In this document: in pieces, positions 12,026-22,414 of the stretch
Numbering within the stretch: position 1 is the first letter of the stretch
Layout: every line of letters starts with the position of its first letter
Assembly (NCBI GenBank): GCA_030760725.1
Contig: JASWHV010000001.1
Coordinates: 74,483,683 to 74,547,682 of the forward strand
Direction of reading: 5' to 3'
DNA length: 64,000 bases
From: Neostapfia colusana
Taxonomy: Eukaryota; Streptophyta; Magnoliopsida; Poales; Poaceae
The notes under the pieces: model-generated
Seen by the model: only the letters and a program-made list of their open reading frames with translations
What the model was told of the DNA's origin: nothing
The model's database searches: none
Program-made: the position numbers and the translations under genes

Positions 12026-15000
12026 GTGGGAAATATAAACTATATGGCAGTTGATGACGTTCCCATAGGAGAACCCATGTTCGCGGGTATGTTCAGCATA
12101 TGTGATCAGCCCACGTTCGTGTTGTTCGACTCGGGTGCTACACATGATTTTATAAGCAAAGATTATGTGGTTAAGCACCAAGTACCATCAACCACCTTGG
12201 CCGCATCTTATCAGATTAATTCACCGGGAGGTAGTAGGACAGCGGGCAGAATTGTTGCTCGAGCGCCTATATGTTTGGATGGGAGGATATATCCTACTAC
12301 TCTTATCATCCTGGAAGGCTTGCGGATTGATATCATCTTGGGAATGGCTTGGTTGGCACATCACCAAGCTATCTTTGATATTAGTTCATGAACGGTGCAG
12401 TTAAATTCAAAGAAGCACGGGCAACACACGTTGATTCTCAGAAATGTTGCATCGGAAGTCACTGCTGTCCACACCGTTGAAGCTATGAAATTGGAGGACA
12501 TTCCAGTGGTCCGGGAATATCCGGACGTGTTTCCCAATGATCTACTGGGCATGCCGCCCGAATGTGAAGTGGAGTTCAAAATTGAACTAGCACCGGGAGC
12601 CACACCCATCTCTCGGAGGTCGTATAAAATGGCACCGAAGGAACTCGCGGAGCTGAAGGAGCAGCTGAATGATTTGTTAAGCAAAGGCTTCATTCGACCC
12701 AGTTCATCACCATGGGGATGCTCCGCGCTGTTCGTCAAGAAAAAGGATGAGACTTTGAGGCTATGTGTGGACTATCGTCCGCTCAATGCCGTAACTATCA
12801 AGAACAAGTATCCACTACCACGTATTGATATGCTTTTCGATCGACTAGTGGGTGCTAAGGTTTTCTCGAATATGGATCTTCGGTCCGGATATCACCAGAT
12901 AAAAATCCGGGCGGAAAACATACCCAAGACGACATTCTCGACGAGATACGGGTTATACAAGTATCTCGTCATGTCATTCGGACTCACTAATGCTCTGGCT
13001 CATTTTATGTACTTGATGAATTCAGTCTTCGTGCCGTAGCTGGACAAGTTCGTTGTGGTCTTCATCGACGATATCTTGGTATATTCTAAGTCGGAAGAAG
13101 AACACGCCGAGCATCTGCATATTGTGCTCCAACGCCTACGGGATCACAAATTATATGCAAAATTCAGAAAGTGCGAGTTCTGGAACAACCAAGTGCCATT
13201 TCTTGGGCACATTATTTCTGCGGAGGGCATTGCGGTTGATCCGAGCAAGATCGTCCAAGTGCTGAATTGGAGTTCGCCAAAATCAGTCCACGAAGTCCAT
13301 AGTTTTCTCGGTTTAGCGGGGTACTACCGGAGATTCATTCCGAATTTCTCCAAGGTATCTAAACCGATGAAGGAACTTCTGAAGAAAGGCAAGAAATATG
13401 TGTGGAGTGAAGCATGTGAGGAGGCGTTCAAAGCATTGGTAAAGCACCTCACAACAGCCCTAGTGTTGGCGCAGCCCGGTACGACTAAGGCTTTTGATGT
13501 TTATTGCGATGCATTCGGCATCGGCCTTGGCTGCGTGCTTATGCAAGAGGGGCGAGTGGTCGCGTATGGATCCAGGCAGCTTCGGAATCATGAGCAGAAT
13601 TATCCGACACATGATCTCGAGCTAGCTGCTGTGGTTCTTGCTCTAAAAATATGGAGGCACTATTTGCTTGGAAACTTAGTCCACCCTACACCGACCACAA
13701 AAGTTTGAAATATATCTTCACACAAAAGGAATTAAATATGAGGCAGCGAAGAAGGTTAGAGTTAATCAAGGATTATGAACTGGAGATTCATTACCATCCT
13801 TGAAAAGCGAATGTGGTTACCGACACCCTTAGTCAGAAATCACATGTTCATAACCTGACCATGGCTGCAATGGAAGAAGAAGAACCGAGCCTGCGCTTGG
13901 TTCCCTACGGGTGATTGTTTAACCTTGCCCCCATTCCTACAATTCGTGATGAAATTGTAGAGGCACAAAAGAAAGATAAGGGAATGGCACATATCCGGAA
14001 GATAATAGATAAAGGAGAGGTAAAGTGCTTCCGGAATGATGAGAACGGTATGTTATGGTTCAAGAACCATGTAGCCGTACCGCGGGACATGAAGCTTCGT
14101 AAGAAAATATTAGACGAAGCACATCTATCAAAATTTTCCATTCATCCAGGCAGCAACAAGATGTACCAAGATTTTAGAAACAAGTTTTGGTGGACACGGA
14201 TGAAGCGGGAAATAGCTAAATACGTATCCGAGTGCGATACATGTCGAAGGGTGAAAGCAGATCACATGAAAAAACCTGGTTTGCTACAGCCCCTTCATAT
14301 TCCGGCATGGAAGTGCGAAGATGTGAGTATGGATTTCATTGTCGGGTTACCGCTCACATCTCGAAAGCATGATTCGGTTTGGGTAATTGTTGACCGATTA
14401 ACTAAGTCAGCACACTTCATACCGGTGAATGTGGGATTCAATGCCAAGAAATATGCGGAGTTATACATTGAACGAATCTTATGTCAGCATGGAGTTCCAA
14501 GAACCATAGTTTCAGATCTTGGTGCACTGTTTGTTTCTCATTTCTGGGAACAGCTGCACGCATCTTTGGGAACAAAATTGCTTAGAAGCTCCGCATATCA
14601 CCCTCAAACTGATGGACAAACCGAGAGGGTGAATCAAGTCTTGGAAGATATGTTGAGAGCGTGTGCCATTCACCACGGTAAGAATTGGGATGCTTATCTA
14701 CCGTTGGCGGAATTCTCGTGCAACAACAGCTATCAAACGAGTATCAAGATGGCACCGCATGAGGCTCTCTACGGCCGGAGATGTATCACACCGCTGAATT
14801 GGTGCGAATCCGGTGAACGAGTGATATTCAGGATTGACCTTTTCAATGACGCCGAAGAACGAGTTCGGGTCATACAAGCAAATTTAAAGGCTGCTCAATC
14901 TCAACAGAAGAGTTATGCAGACCACTGCTGTCCTCAATGAAGATCTCGAGACATTGCAACTGGATCTCTCCTATACCGAGCATCCAATCCGGATTATTGA

Positions 15001-15145
15001 TGAAAAGTCTCGGTCGACCAGGAATCGGACGCTCCAATTTTATAAGGTGTTATGGAGAAATCACACCGCGGAGGAGGCTACATGGGAGAGTGAAGAATAC
15101 CTCCGTTCAAACTATCCAGACTTGCTGTCCGCTTATATACGGTAA
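12026..15145 (+). pseudogene. Element 2: protease-RT-RNase H-integrase-chromodomain pseudogene
   Basis: Same frame as gag up to about 13686: aspartic protease with LFDSGATHDFI (about 12124), RT with FIDD (about 13062), and RNase H with YCDAFGIGLG. Stops are TGA at 12389 and TAG at 13037. A 1-bp loss near 13686 (VHLYTDHK region) shifts the frame. In the new frame there are stops at 13801 and 13912, then integrase is open from 13915 with CDTCRRVKAD, MDFIVGLP, VSDLGALF and DGQTERVNQ, so the three acidic residues persist. At about 14922 some 240 bp are missing compared with element 3: reading passes from SYAD straight into the chromodomain spacer, removing the GPY/F tail and shifting frame again. 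The chromodomain (FYKVLWRNHTAEEATWE) is read from 14915 to 15145. Confidence 0.9.
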
Positions 15146-15177
15146 TTCCTTCTCTACCGCTTCGTCTCTTCTTTAGG

Positions 15178-15213
15178 AATCTCAGGACGAGATTCTTTTT
15201 AAGGGGGAGGGGA
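15178..15213 (+). promoter_or_regulatory. Pre-PPT hairpin and polypurine tract, element 2
   Basis: AATCTCA-GGA-CGAGATT (15178-15194) is the same hairpin as in elements 1 and 3, with one mismatched pair. It is followed by TTTTTAAGGGGGAGGGGA and then the LTR start TGTGAAATCCC at 15214. Confidence 0.8.
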
Positions 15214-15548
15214 TGTGAAATCCCAAAACTCTAGAAAGTGGAGCAGCAATTCACACCATGAAAATGAGAGGGAATTTAAACTTTTGAATTTAAAGGTGTG
15301 ATCTCCAAGTCTAAACTTGAACTTGCAAAAGTTTCCGAACAGGGAGATCTAAAGCTACCATTTGGTTCTCCACACATCCACGGGTAGCCCGGCAAATTTT
15401 TAGAGCATTTGAAAAGGATTTACTAGTTGTTGGAATTTAAACGGGAGAAAATTTGAATGGGAATTTAAATCTCAGTTTCAAATTCCAACTTCACCAAAAT
15501 TAAAATTCGAGCGCACCATTGTGTTCCTCACATGTATTTTGGCCTATC

Positions 15549-15572
15549 CTCCAAGTTTGATCAAATTTGGAG
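15549..15572 (+). repeat. 24-bp palindrome in LTR, before a TATA-like site
   Basis: Arms CTCCAAGTTTGA and TCAAATTTGGAG are complementary except for one position. CTATTTTAAA follows at 15581-15590. The same arrangement is in element 3's 5' LTR (22391-22414, TATA-like at 22423), and a decayed copy is in its 3' LTR (32831-32854). Confidence 0.6.
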
Positions 15573-17446
15573 CTCGTTTGCTATTTTAAACAGAATTGGA
15601 GGATAAGAGGGAGAGGGGACGTGGACCCCACTGGTCAGAGATACACGTAGAAGCTGTTGCCGTGCTCTGTTTCTCAGCAACCGGAAGAGCGCCACCTACC
15701 GTCGCCCGAGTGCCAGCTCCTGCTCACGAATGAGAACACGGAGTAAAGAGTGAGCAACACGCTGCCTTCCCTGTGAACCGGCTCTCTTCGCTCCCCACCG
15801 TCTCCTTGCGCAGCTCGAAGCAAAAACACAGCCGCCCGACCCTCTCTGGTTCTTCGGCGCCCGGCTGCTAGAGCCTTCTTCGTGGCCGACGATCTACACG
15901 AAAAAGGAGTGCCCTCAGGTGTGCAAACCGATGGTGCAACCCTCTTCTCCTTTCGTGCATCGCTGAGGATGAATTTTGCCATTTATTGTTTCGGTATACC
16001 TAGGACCGAGCCTCGCCAATCTTCAAAATTCGTCGTAATCAATCCACCATCACTTGTGCCGAGCTACAAACATGATCAAGACACTCCCACGCTCCTGTAG
16101 GATCAAAAACCATCGAAAATCATCAAGATTTGGCGCTGTTCTTCGAGAATTTCGGGCCGGCAGCAATTTTCACCCTAGGTCGCCGATGAGCTCCTATTTG
16201 CAGCCATTTTTGAGCCGATTTGAGCTCATGCCGGTGATGAGGTAACCCCCACGGTGCTCTAGAGCCAAGAAACCGATCGTTTGGTGAAGAAATGAGCCGC
16301 CGCAACGTCGCCGGAACCCTAGTTCTTGCTGTCATCGGTGCGCACTGTTTTCCTGTGAGCTCCGGCCGCCGGCGACCTCACCAACGTGTTCAGGGTGGTG
16401 GAAAATGGGGGGGGGGGCAGCAGGGGGTTGGGAGGTGGTATGAATTTTTATAGGAGTTCTGTTTATTGGAAAATTCCAAAATTTGGGCAGGACATTCTTC
16501 CAAAAATCCTTGAACTCCAGTAAACTTTTCAGAGGCATTGGACTTCATTTGCTTGGCCAAATGTTGATTCAATCTTGTATGTCTCTGAAAATTAGGAAAA
16601 ATAACAGAAAGATTTTTCAGCTTTTAGCTCCAGCTTCTAAATACCATATATCTGTGTAGGAAGCTCCAGAAATGGTGAAACCAAGTCCTATGGACTCATG
16701 AGACTCTCAAGTTTCTAAAAAACCAAATTTAGAGCATGACAACACACTATAATTGCCATAGGAATTCAGAGAAGCCAAATAGTTAAGAAAATTCCCTATG
16801 CCACATCTTACATCAACTTTGTCTGAAATTTTGCAAGCCATACCTCTGTAGGATATATGGATCATTGTAAAAAATTTCAGAGCAAGTTGAGATCGTCTTC
16901 TCCAGTTTCTGCTAAATTCTTTCCACTACCTTCCTTATGTCCATTAGATATATCTCTTTGAATTTTACTCCCACAAACATCCACTGGCCACCTAAAGATA
17001 TCCTCTGTTTCTGTCCATAACAGAGCTCATCTATCACTTTAGAGTTGATATAAACCATTCTTAGTTCATAAAACACTTTTGTTTTATAATGTCTTTAATT
17101 GCAATGTAAAATTGTGCATATTAATATTGGTAGGAAACACGACGAAGGAGTTCGACGAGGAACTCAACTCGAAGCTGAAAGTTGAGGTTTCAACCGTCGA
17201 CAAGCTACTGACTTTAAGTAGAAATAAACCTGCAGCAACATAAGGCAAACCCCGGTTTGCATTTAACAGCTTTTTAGTTACATTTTACTTTGTATCACTT
17301 CTATTGGTCTAGTATGTATTGTGCATTAGGTCAAGGTGATTGATACTCCAAATGCATGACCCACAAAACCTGGTAGTTAAAGGGTAGAACAGGTTACCTT
17401 CGTGTTGTTCTCCTAGGTTTAAGTTGTATAGGATCCGGTACAAATT

Positions 17447-17465
17447 GGGTAGTTGGAATCTACTC
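17447..17465 (+). repeat. LTR stem-loop GGGTAG/CTACTC
   Basis: Six-base stem with one G.T wobble and loop TTGGAAT. Same position in the LTR as the CGAGTAG/CTACTCG hairpin of the other elements. Confidence 0.55.
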
Positions 17466-18103
17466 GCGAGGTTAGGATTTTGGTTCAGCGGGGTATGATT
17501 CTAGAGAATGGAATAACTGGAATGGAAAATGAGACCGGACAGAGAGTAGGGGCAGCAGGACGTTGGGCCTGTGTTGGTAGCTCTGTTTGTGTCGTTTAAG
17601 GACCGATGCGTATGCCGCCCTGCTGAGCAAGTTTGAACAGTACCAGATGCATACTGGAATTATGGGGTCCAGGAAACCGATGTAACTCGGGTAGTCTCGT
17701 GTTGAAACTTATACGGCCATCCTTTGGGGGTTGGTGTCAGAGGTGTAAACCCGCTAGCAGAGCAACTTTGACGTGTTCTGGGTAGTGGCCCTTCTGATGG
17801 GTCGGCAGAACTGGTTCGGCATTGGAGTGACGGGTGAAAAGTTGCTGCATACAACGTAAGAAAGAGCTCTAGTGTGAGTCTTTCGAGGCAGATGTATGTG
17901 TCGTGTGTTCCGGGCTGATTCGAATCACCGTCCCTCACGGTTATATGAGTACCACTTGTTCACTGAGTTGTGACGTAGTAATTATTTCCATATGAAGTGA
18001 AATGAATCATTCCTGATGTGAAGTTCTTAAATTCATTGTATTGCCAACCATGTATGCTATAGTTGTAGAGCACACTAAGTTTATCTTCCACTTTGGGCAT
18101 CAC

Positions 18104-18150
18104 CACATCGGAGCAAAGCATTTCTTGTTTGATTGTGGACTTCTGATGTG
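18104..18150 (+). repeat. LTR stem-loop with conserved TTTCTTGTTTGATTGTGG loop
   Basis: CACATCGGAG pairs with CTTCTGATGTG (two G.T wobbles) around a loop containing TTTCTTGTTTGATTGTGG. Three other LTRs have the same loop but a different, still complementary stem. Confidence 0.65.
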
Positions 18151-18674
18151 AGGGCTGCCTAAGGCATATTAATCCGCTGCTATAAAAATTGAAAGTAAGG
18201 ATTAACATGTAGGCGTGTCTTTGTTGCATCATACTTTTCCTATGTTATTACTCCCTACATGTAGAGTTTCATGGTTTAGGAGTGTCGGTTAAGTCTTGCT
18301 AAGCCATCATGCTCACGGTTGCATTATTAGTGTTTTGCAGGTTATAAAATTTGCTATCAAGATGGTTGTTCGGTGAGCCATCAGCGACTCACCGGTAACC
18401 CTGCCGCTGCACTCACCTTGGTTGAAGCTAGTAAGAAGCGTCCATGGGCTGGATGTCTTCTCTTTTGCATAGTTAGGACCGAGAGTAAGTGTGTATGTAT
18501 ATTCCGCTGCGTATACCCTCATGGTACATTATTTTGTAAAAGACACTATGTTGATAAATAAAAGACTTTGTACGTTTATGGTTCTTTTCGTGTATGCTGG
18601 TAGGTGCCGCATCACACGGCACCACCCAATGTGTATCCTGGAGTATGGATTCCGGAAAGGGTTCCCCATAGGCG

Positions 18675-18687
18675 TGGTATCAGAGCC
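18675..18687 (+). promoter_or_regulatory. Primer-binding site after the shared LTR
   Basis: TGGTATCAGAGCC, complementary to initiator tRNA-Met, lies just right of the LTR ending at about 18671. It proves that a 5'-LTR-type junction exists downstream of an LTR that also follows a polypurine tract. Confidence 0.85.
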
Positions 18688-20285
18688 GCATTGGGAATAG
18701 CACGCATGAAAAGAGCGTATTTTTGAAAACTTAGAAATATACGAGTGAGGAACGTGTAGTATGCCCACATAAGGACTATTAGTAGCATAGTTACCTAAGG
18801 TGGCAAGCTAACATTGTGTTATTATTCAGTATTTCAATTCTGTAATGATGCACCTACGTGGAGGTAAGAATGGTAAGGAACGCCACCGAAAGTGGATCAA
18901 TTTCGGGTAGCTCCCCTGACGAGGAAAGTGGTTCAGGGTATAGGTCTCACAGCTTGGTGTGAGACGTCAATATGGAGCTCTTGAACTCTTCATGTTTCTG
19001 AGTTCATATGAAATGCTGGTCCCTGGCGTGCATTAGGCAAGAATGTGGAAACCCCATCGTGTGGTCGGTAACACGATAGTGTGTTCTTCTGGAAATAGCC
19101 TAGGAGGACATACGAAGCGCTTGCCATCGGCGTGCCCTGCAGGGCAGTAGGTGATATATGTTTGGTTGATATCATTCCCAACCATGACGACCCGTTCGCG
19201 CTCTATTCGGGTTCCCCGTCAGGTGGTGAATAACCCGATCATGTACCTTGAGATGTGACTTGACTCAAGGACGGCCCGTATCGCAATGATACGGGGCATA
19301 TGTTTTTACTATGATATGCACCTGCCTAAAATGACAAACCACTTTTGTGCTCCATTATTGATTGTTCTTATGCAGGTACTTAACCACGAGTAGAACATTC
19401 CGTTTAGAACACGTGTGTGAGTGATCGTTTTAGTGCCACCATCTGAGACGTATATGCCGGTGTAACGCCGGTTAGGATTTTTTATTTGGTGAGGAAACAT
19501 AGTACTGTAATATGTTCTTAACTGCATGAAAAATGAAGTTTTCAAATAAAAAAGTATTTGGAGTCTAAGATTCCATTAGGGGTTAATGAACTCCCATATT
19601 GAACTAAGAGTCAATTGGGAGTATAGTTTCCATCTTAAACATTTAGAAACAATCTCCCCTGTTTGCAGCAGAATTTTTGCTGAATTTGAACAGGGCTTAA
19701 CTTTTGATTGCTTGAACCAATGGAGCTGAGGTATATATTTCTGGAAATGTTTTGAAGTCTTCTACAACTTTTTTGTAGAACTCCAGAACAGAATCTCCCT
19801 CCAAATGTATGAAAATCTCAGATGAGTATGTACTGTCCAGAAACATGGCAGACCAAAAATGCTCTCTGGAATTTTCTGTATTTCAACCATAACTTCTTGT
19901 AGAAAAAATCTCTAAGTGTAATGTAAGACACTGTTGGAAAGTTTGTGATACGTGCTACGACTTTGTAGTTCAAAGTCTCTACAGATTTGGTGTAGAACTT
20001 TATGAAATCTTGCGGACAAAACAGACACTTTCAGAGGAGGTGCTGTCAAAATCGTTCCAGATTTCTGTCAAATTTGAAATATCATAACTCCTGATCCAGA
20101 GTTGATATGAAGGCAAATAAATACTCGTTGAAAAGATATTGAAGTTATCTATAAGTTTGATATTCAATCTGAGATATGAAACTGCCATTTTCATAATCGA
20201 ATTCTGGGATTAAAGCCAAATGGTCATTCTGACCAGAGCATTGCTCATTGCCAATGTAACTTAGACTTGTTGTGGACATGAAGGT
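18688..20285 (+). other. Second leader of the element 2 family, truncated
   Basis: No coding frame is supported. This is the fullest copy of this leader: it includes the segment with CTGCAGGGCAGTAGGTGATAT near 19140 that the element 2 copy has lost. Similarity to 9562-10690 continues up to GACATGAAGGTT at about 20285, where the sequence switches abruptly to LTR-type DNA of another subfamily. No gag follows. Confidence 0.75.
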
Positions 20286-21390
20286 TAAGGCCCGTCCGTG
20301 CTTGGCCCTGTTGGACAAGTTTGAGTTCTGCCCAGGCGCATACTGGCTATATGGGACCCAGGAAACCGATGTACCTCGGGAGATCCACATTGGAACTTTA
20401 CTAACTGTCTTAGGCTTCCGGCGTCAGGGTAGCAGGAGGTAACTCACTCAAGAACATACGACTGCGGGTATGTACCTTGAGGGAGCTTGCGGACTCGGGG
20501 CTGTTAGACCACGTCCTGTGTGGAAGATCTTGGGAAAGGTGGCCGTATACGACGTCAGTCGAGGTTGCTGCCGGCAACTCGGAGTACGGGTGTACGTGTC
20601 GTGTAGTCCGGGCGTGTACTGATTCGAATCACCATCGTCGCGCTCATATGAGCATACTTGCCCACTGCGTCTTGACGTAGTAACAACTGAATGGTTTCTT
20701 TTGAACTTGATAAGGCTGTGATGTAACTTGTATTGCAACCATGCTTGAATTAGAGATACGCTCATTACACTTTACTTTCACTTTGTGCAAGGAGCATCGC
20801 AACAAAGCGTTTCTTGTTTGATTGTGGAGTTGCGATGCTGTTGGCTCAAGGTCTGTACAGTGAGGCTTAAAATCTAAATGTTAAGGATCAACATGAGGCG
20901 AGTCCTTTATGCAAATCTAGCTAACCCAATTGCAACCGTCGTGCATGTAGAGTTTCTTGTTTAGGAGAGACGGATCAGTCTTGCTGAGCCTATGTGCTCA
21001 CGCTTGCTATATGAGTGATTTTGCAGGTTAACATCGATGCTATGAAGAAGGTTGTTTGGTTAGACTCTGAGACTTCCGAGTCGTTTAACACAGGGAGAAC
21101 CCAGCCGCTGCTGTTGTCTTCATGTTGCTAGCGAGAGGAGTCCGCGGGCTGGACCTCTTCTCGAGTGCTCTTTAGTTATTCGACATGAGCTGTTTATAGA
21201 CTTCCGCTGTAGCTACTTGATGTAAACTATTTGCAAAGAAAAACTTGTAAGCTTCCGCTATTGTTTTATGTAATACATTGTGCCTTATTTGTGTGCTGTT
21301 GGGTGCCGCACAACACGGCACCACCCAATGCGATTCCCGGGCGAGTGGCACGTCCCCGTGATTGAATGGGCGGCGTGGCCCCTGTCAAGT
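20286..21390 (+). mobile_element. Tail of a divergent Tekay-type LTR
   Basis: It begins mid-LTR at AAGGCCCGTCCGTGC and follows the order of blocks in the other LTRs: GGACCCAGGAAACCGATGTA, the stem-loop with the TTTCTTGTTTGATTGTGG loop (20793-20839), the CGGATCAGTCTTGCTGAGCC block, TTTTGCAGGTTAAC, and the terminal hairpin GGTGCCG/CGGCACC (21302-21322). It is too divergent from 15214-18671 to be its partner LTR. The right end, somewhere in 21350-21390, is not precisely fixed. Confidence 0.7.
20793..20839 (+). repeat. LTR stem-loop, 11-bp perfect stem with conserved loop
   Basis: AGCATCGCAAC and GTTGCGATGCT are perfectly complementary over 11 bp around a loop containing TTTCTTGTTTGATTGTGG. The stem sequence differs from that of the other LTRs while pairing is kept. 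Confidence 0.75.
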
Positions 21391-21899
21391 AACACACGTA
21401 TGCCGTCCCGGGTAAGTGCACCTAGACACATAGGATGGGGTACCTCTACCCAATCCTTTGAACATAAAACACCTCCATAAGTTCTATATTTAGCACAGTA
21501 GCAGGGTCCTGTTTTCTCCATAAAGGGTGTCATAGTGTTCAGGGACAACGCTTAGAACAGCTAAGTCCCAGAAGAGTCCTGTCACTCTCAACATCTGGGG
21601 CGGGTCGCTTCCTTCTAAATGTGGCCTGTTTCCTCCTGTGAAGAAGAGCCTAAAGTAAGAAAATTTTGCCTTGCCCTGTGCATTCTCCCTTTACAGTTTG
21701 TGCTTCCTCAAAACACATCAACTGTAAACGAGCAAAGCCACGTACCCTTGGCCCCAAGATCAGCAGCCCTGGGGTTACCGCGTGCACCTGAGCTCTGGAG
21801 CAGGCATGTGTCCTGGGCTCCAACCTGAGCCTCCCCACTGAGGGGAGGTCCGGAGCTGCTACGTGTCCTCCGGCTCCGAGCCGCCTCCCCGCTTAAGAG
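21391..21899 (+). repeat. GC-rich LTR-like repeat, target of element 3
   Basis: No gene is visible. From about 21770 it has phrases such as GAGGTCCGGAGCTGCTACGTG and CTCCGAGCCGCCTCCCCGCT that recur in the 108-bp tandem array at 38940-39400. CAGTTTGTGCTTCCT near 21697 recurs at 36783. Element 3 interrupts this DNA after AAGAG at 21895-21899; the same GC-rich sequence resumes at 36522. Confidence 0.6.
21895..21899 (+). repeat. Left target-site duplication of element 3 (AAGAG)
   Basis: AAGAG lies immediately before TGTAACAGCCC and is repeated exactly at 36517-36521, immediately after the 3' LTR. A 5-bp duplication is normal for Ty3/gypsy integrase. Confidence 0.9.
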
Positions 21900-22390
21900 T
21901 GTAACAGCCCTAACTTTTGTAAAGTTTGATTTTAACTTATGAAACAATGTTAAGGCGATGAAAAGACTATAGTTGTGTCACATGAAATGATGAACACAAA
22001 AATGGACATGTGAGGGAGTTAAAAATTTCCTCTAGCCCATGCTCAACACATGTTAACCTAGGGGAAAGAATTAGACTCCCAAAAACTCTAACTCATGTGC
22101 ACCTTCTCTATGAGTAGAGTGGAGGAAATTGAAATGCAATTTGAATTCTTTTGAAAGGATTCCTATTCAGATTGTACAAAGGCCCATAGGTGAGAGCATA
22201 TATGCATTTCTCATGTATTCAAGAGCCTAAGTTTCAAATTTGGAGAATTTTAGTTTTCATATACTATTTATTCCGAGGATTAAATGAGGGCACGTTAAAA
22301 TTCAAACTTAAATTTGAATTTTGAACCAAACAAACTCAATTTAAAAATCTGATTCCATATTTAAGTTCCTCATAATTCTTTTGACCTATC

Positions 22391-22414
22391 CTCCAAGTTT
22401 GATCAAATTTGGAG
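22391..22414 (+). repeat. 24-bp palindrome in LTR of element 3
   Basis: Same sequence as at 15549-15572 (arms with one mismatch, centre GATC), followed by CTATTTTAAA at 22423. It may be a protein-binding palindrome upstream of a core promoter; this is inference only. Confidence 0.6.

Larger units (their letters stand above)
15214..18671 (+). mobile_element. LTR between two internal regions (3' LTR of element 2 and 5' LTR of the next copy)
   Basis: It begins TGTGAAATCCC directly after a polypurine tract and ends around CCCCATA at 18670, four to five bases before a primer-binding site. It therefore has the left context of a 3' LTR and the right context of a 5' LTR. The leader to its right (18688-20285) is the same family as the one before element 2's gag (9562-10928). 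It shares with element 3's LTR the palindrome at 15549-15572, the GGCAAACCCCGGTTTGC block (17245-17261) and three stem-loops. A run of G (about 16408-16416) lies in the GC-rich part. Confidence 0.82.
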
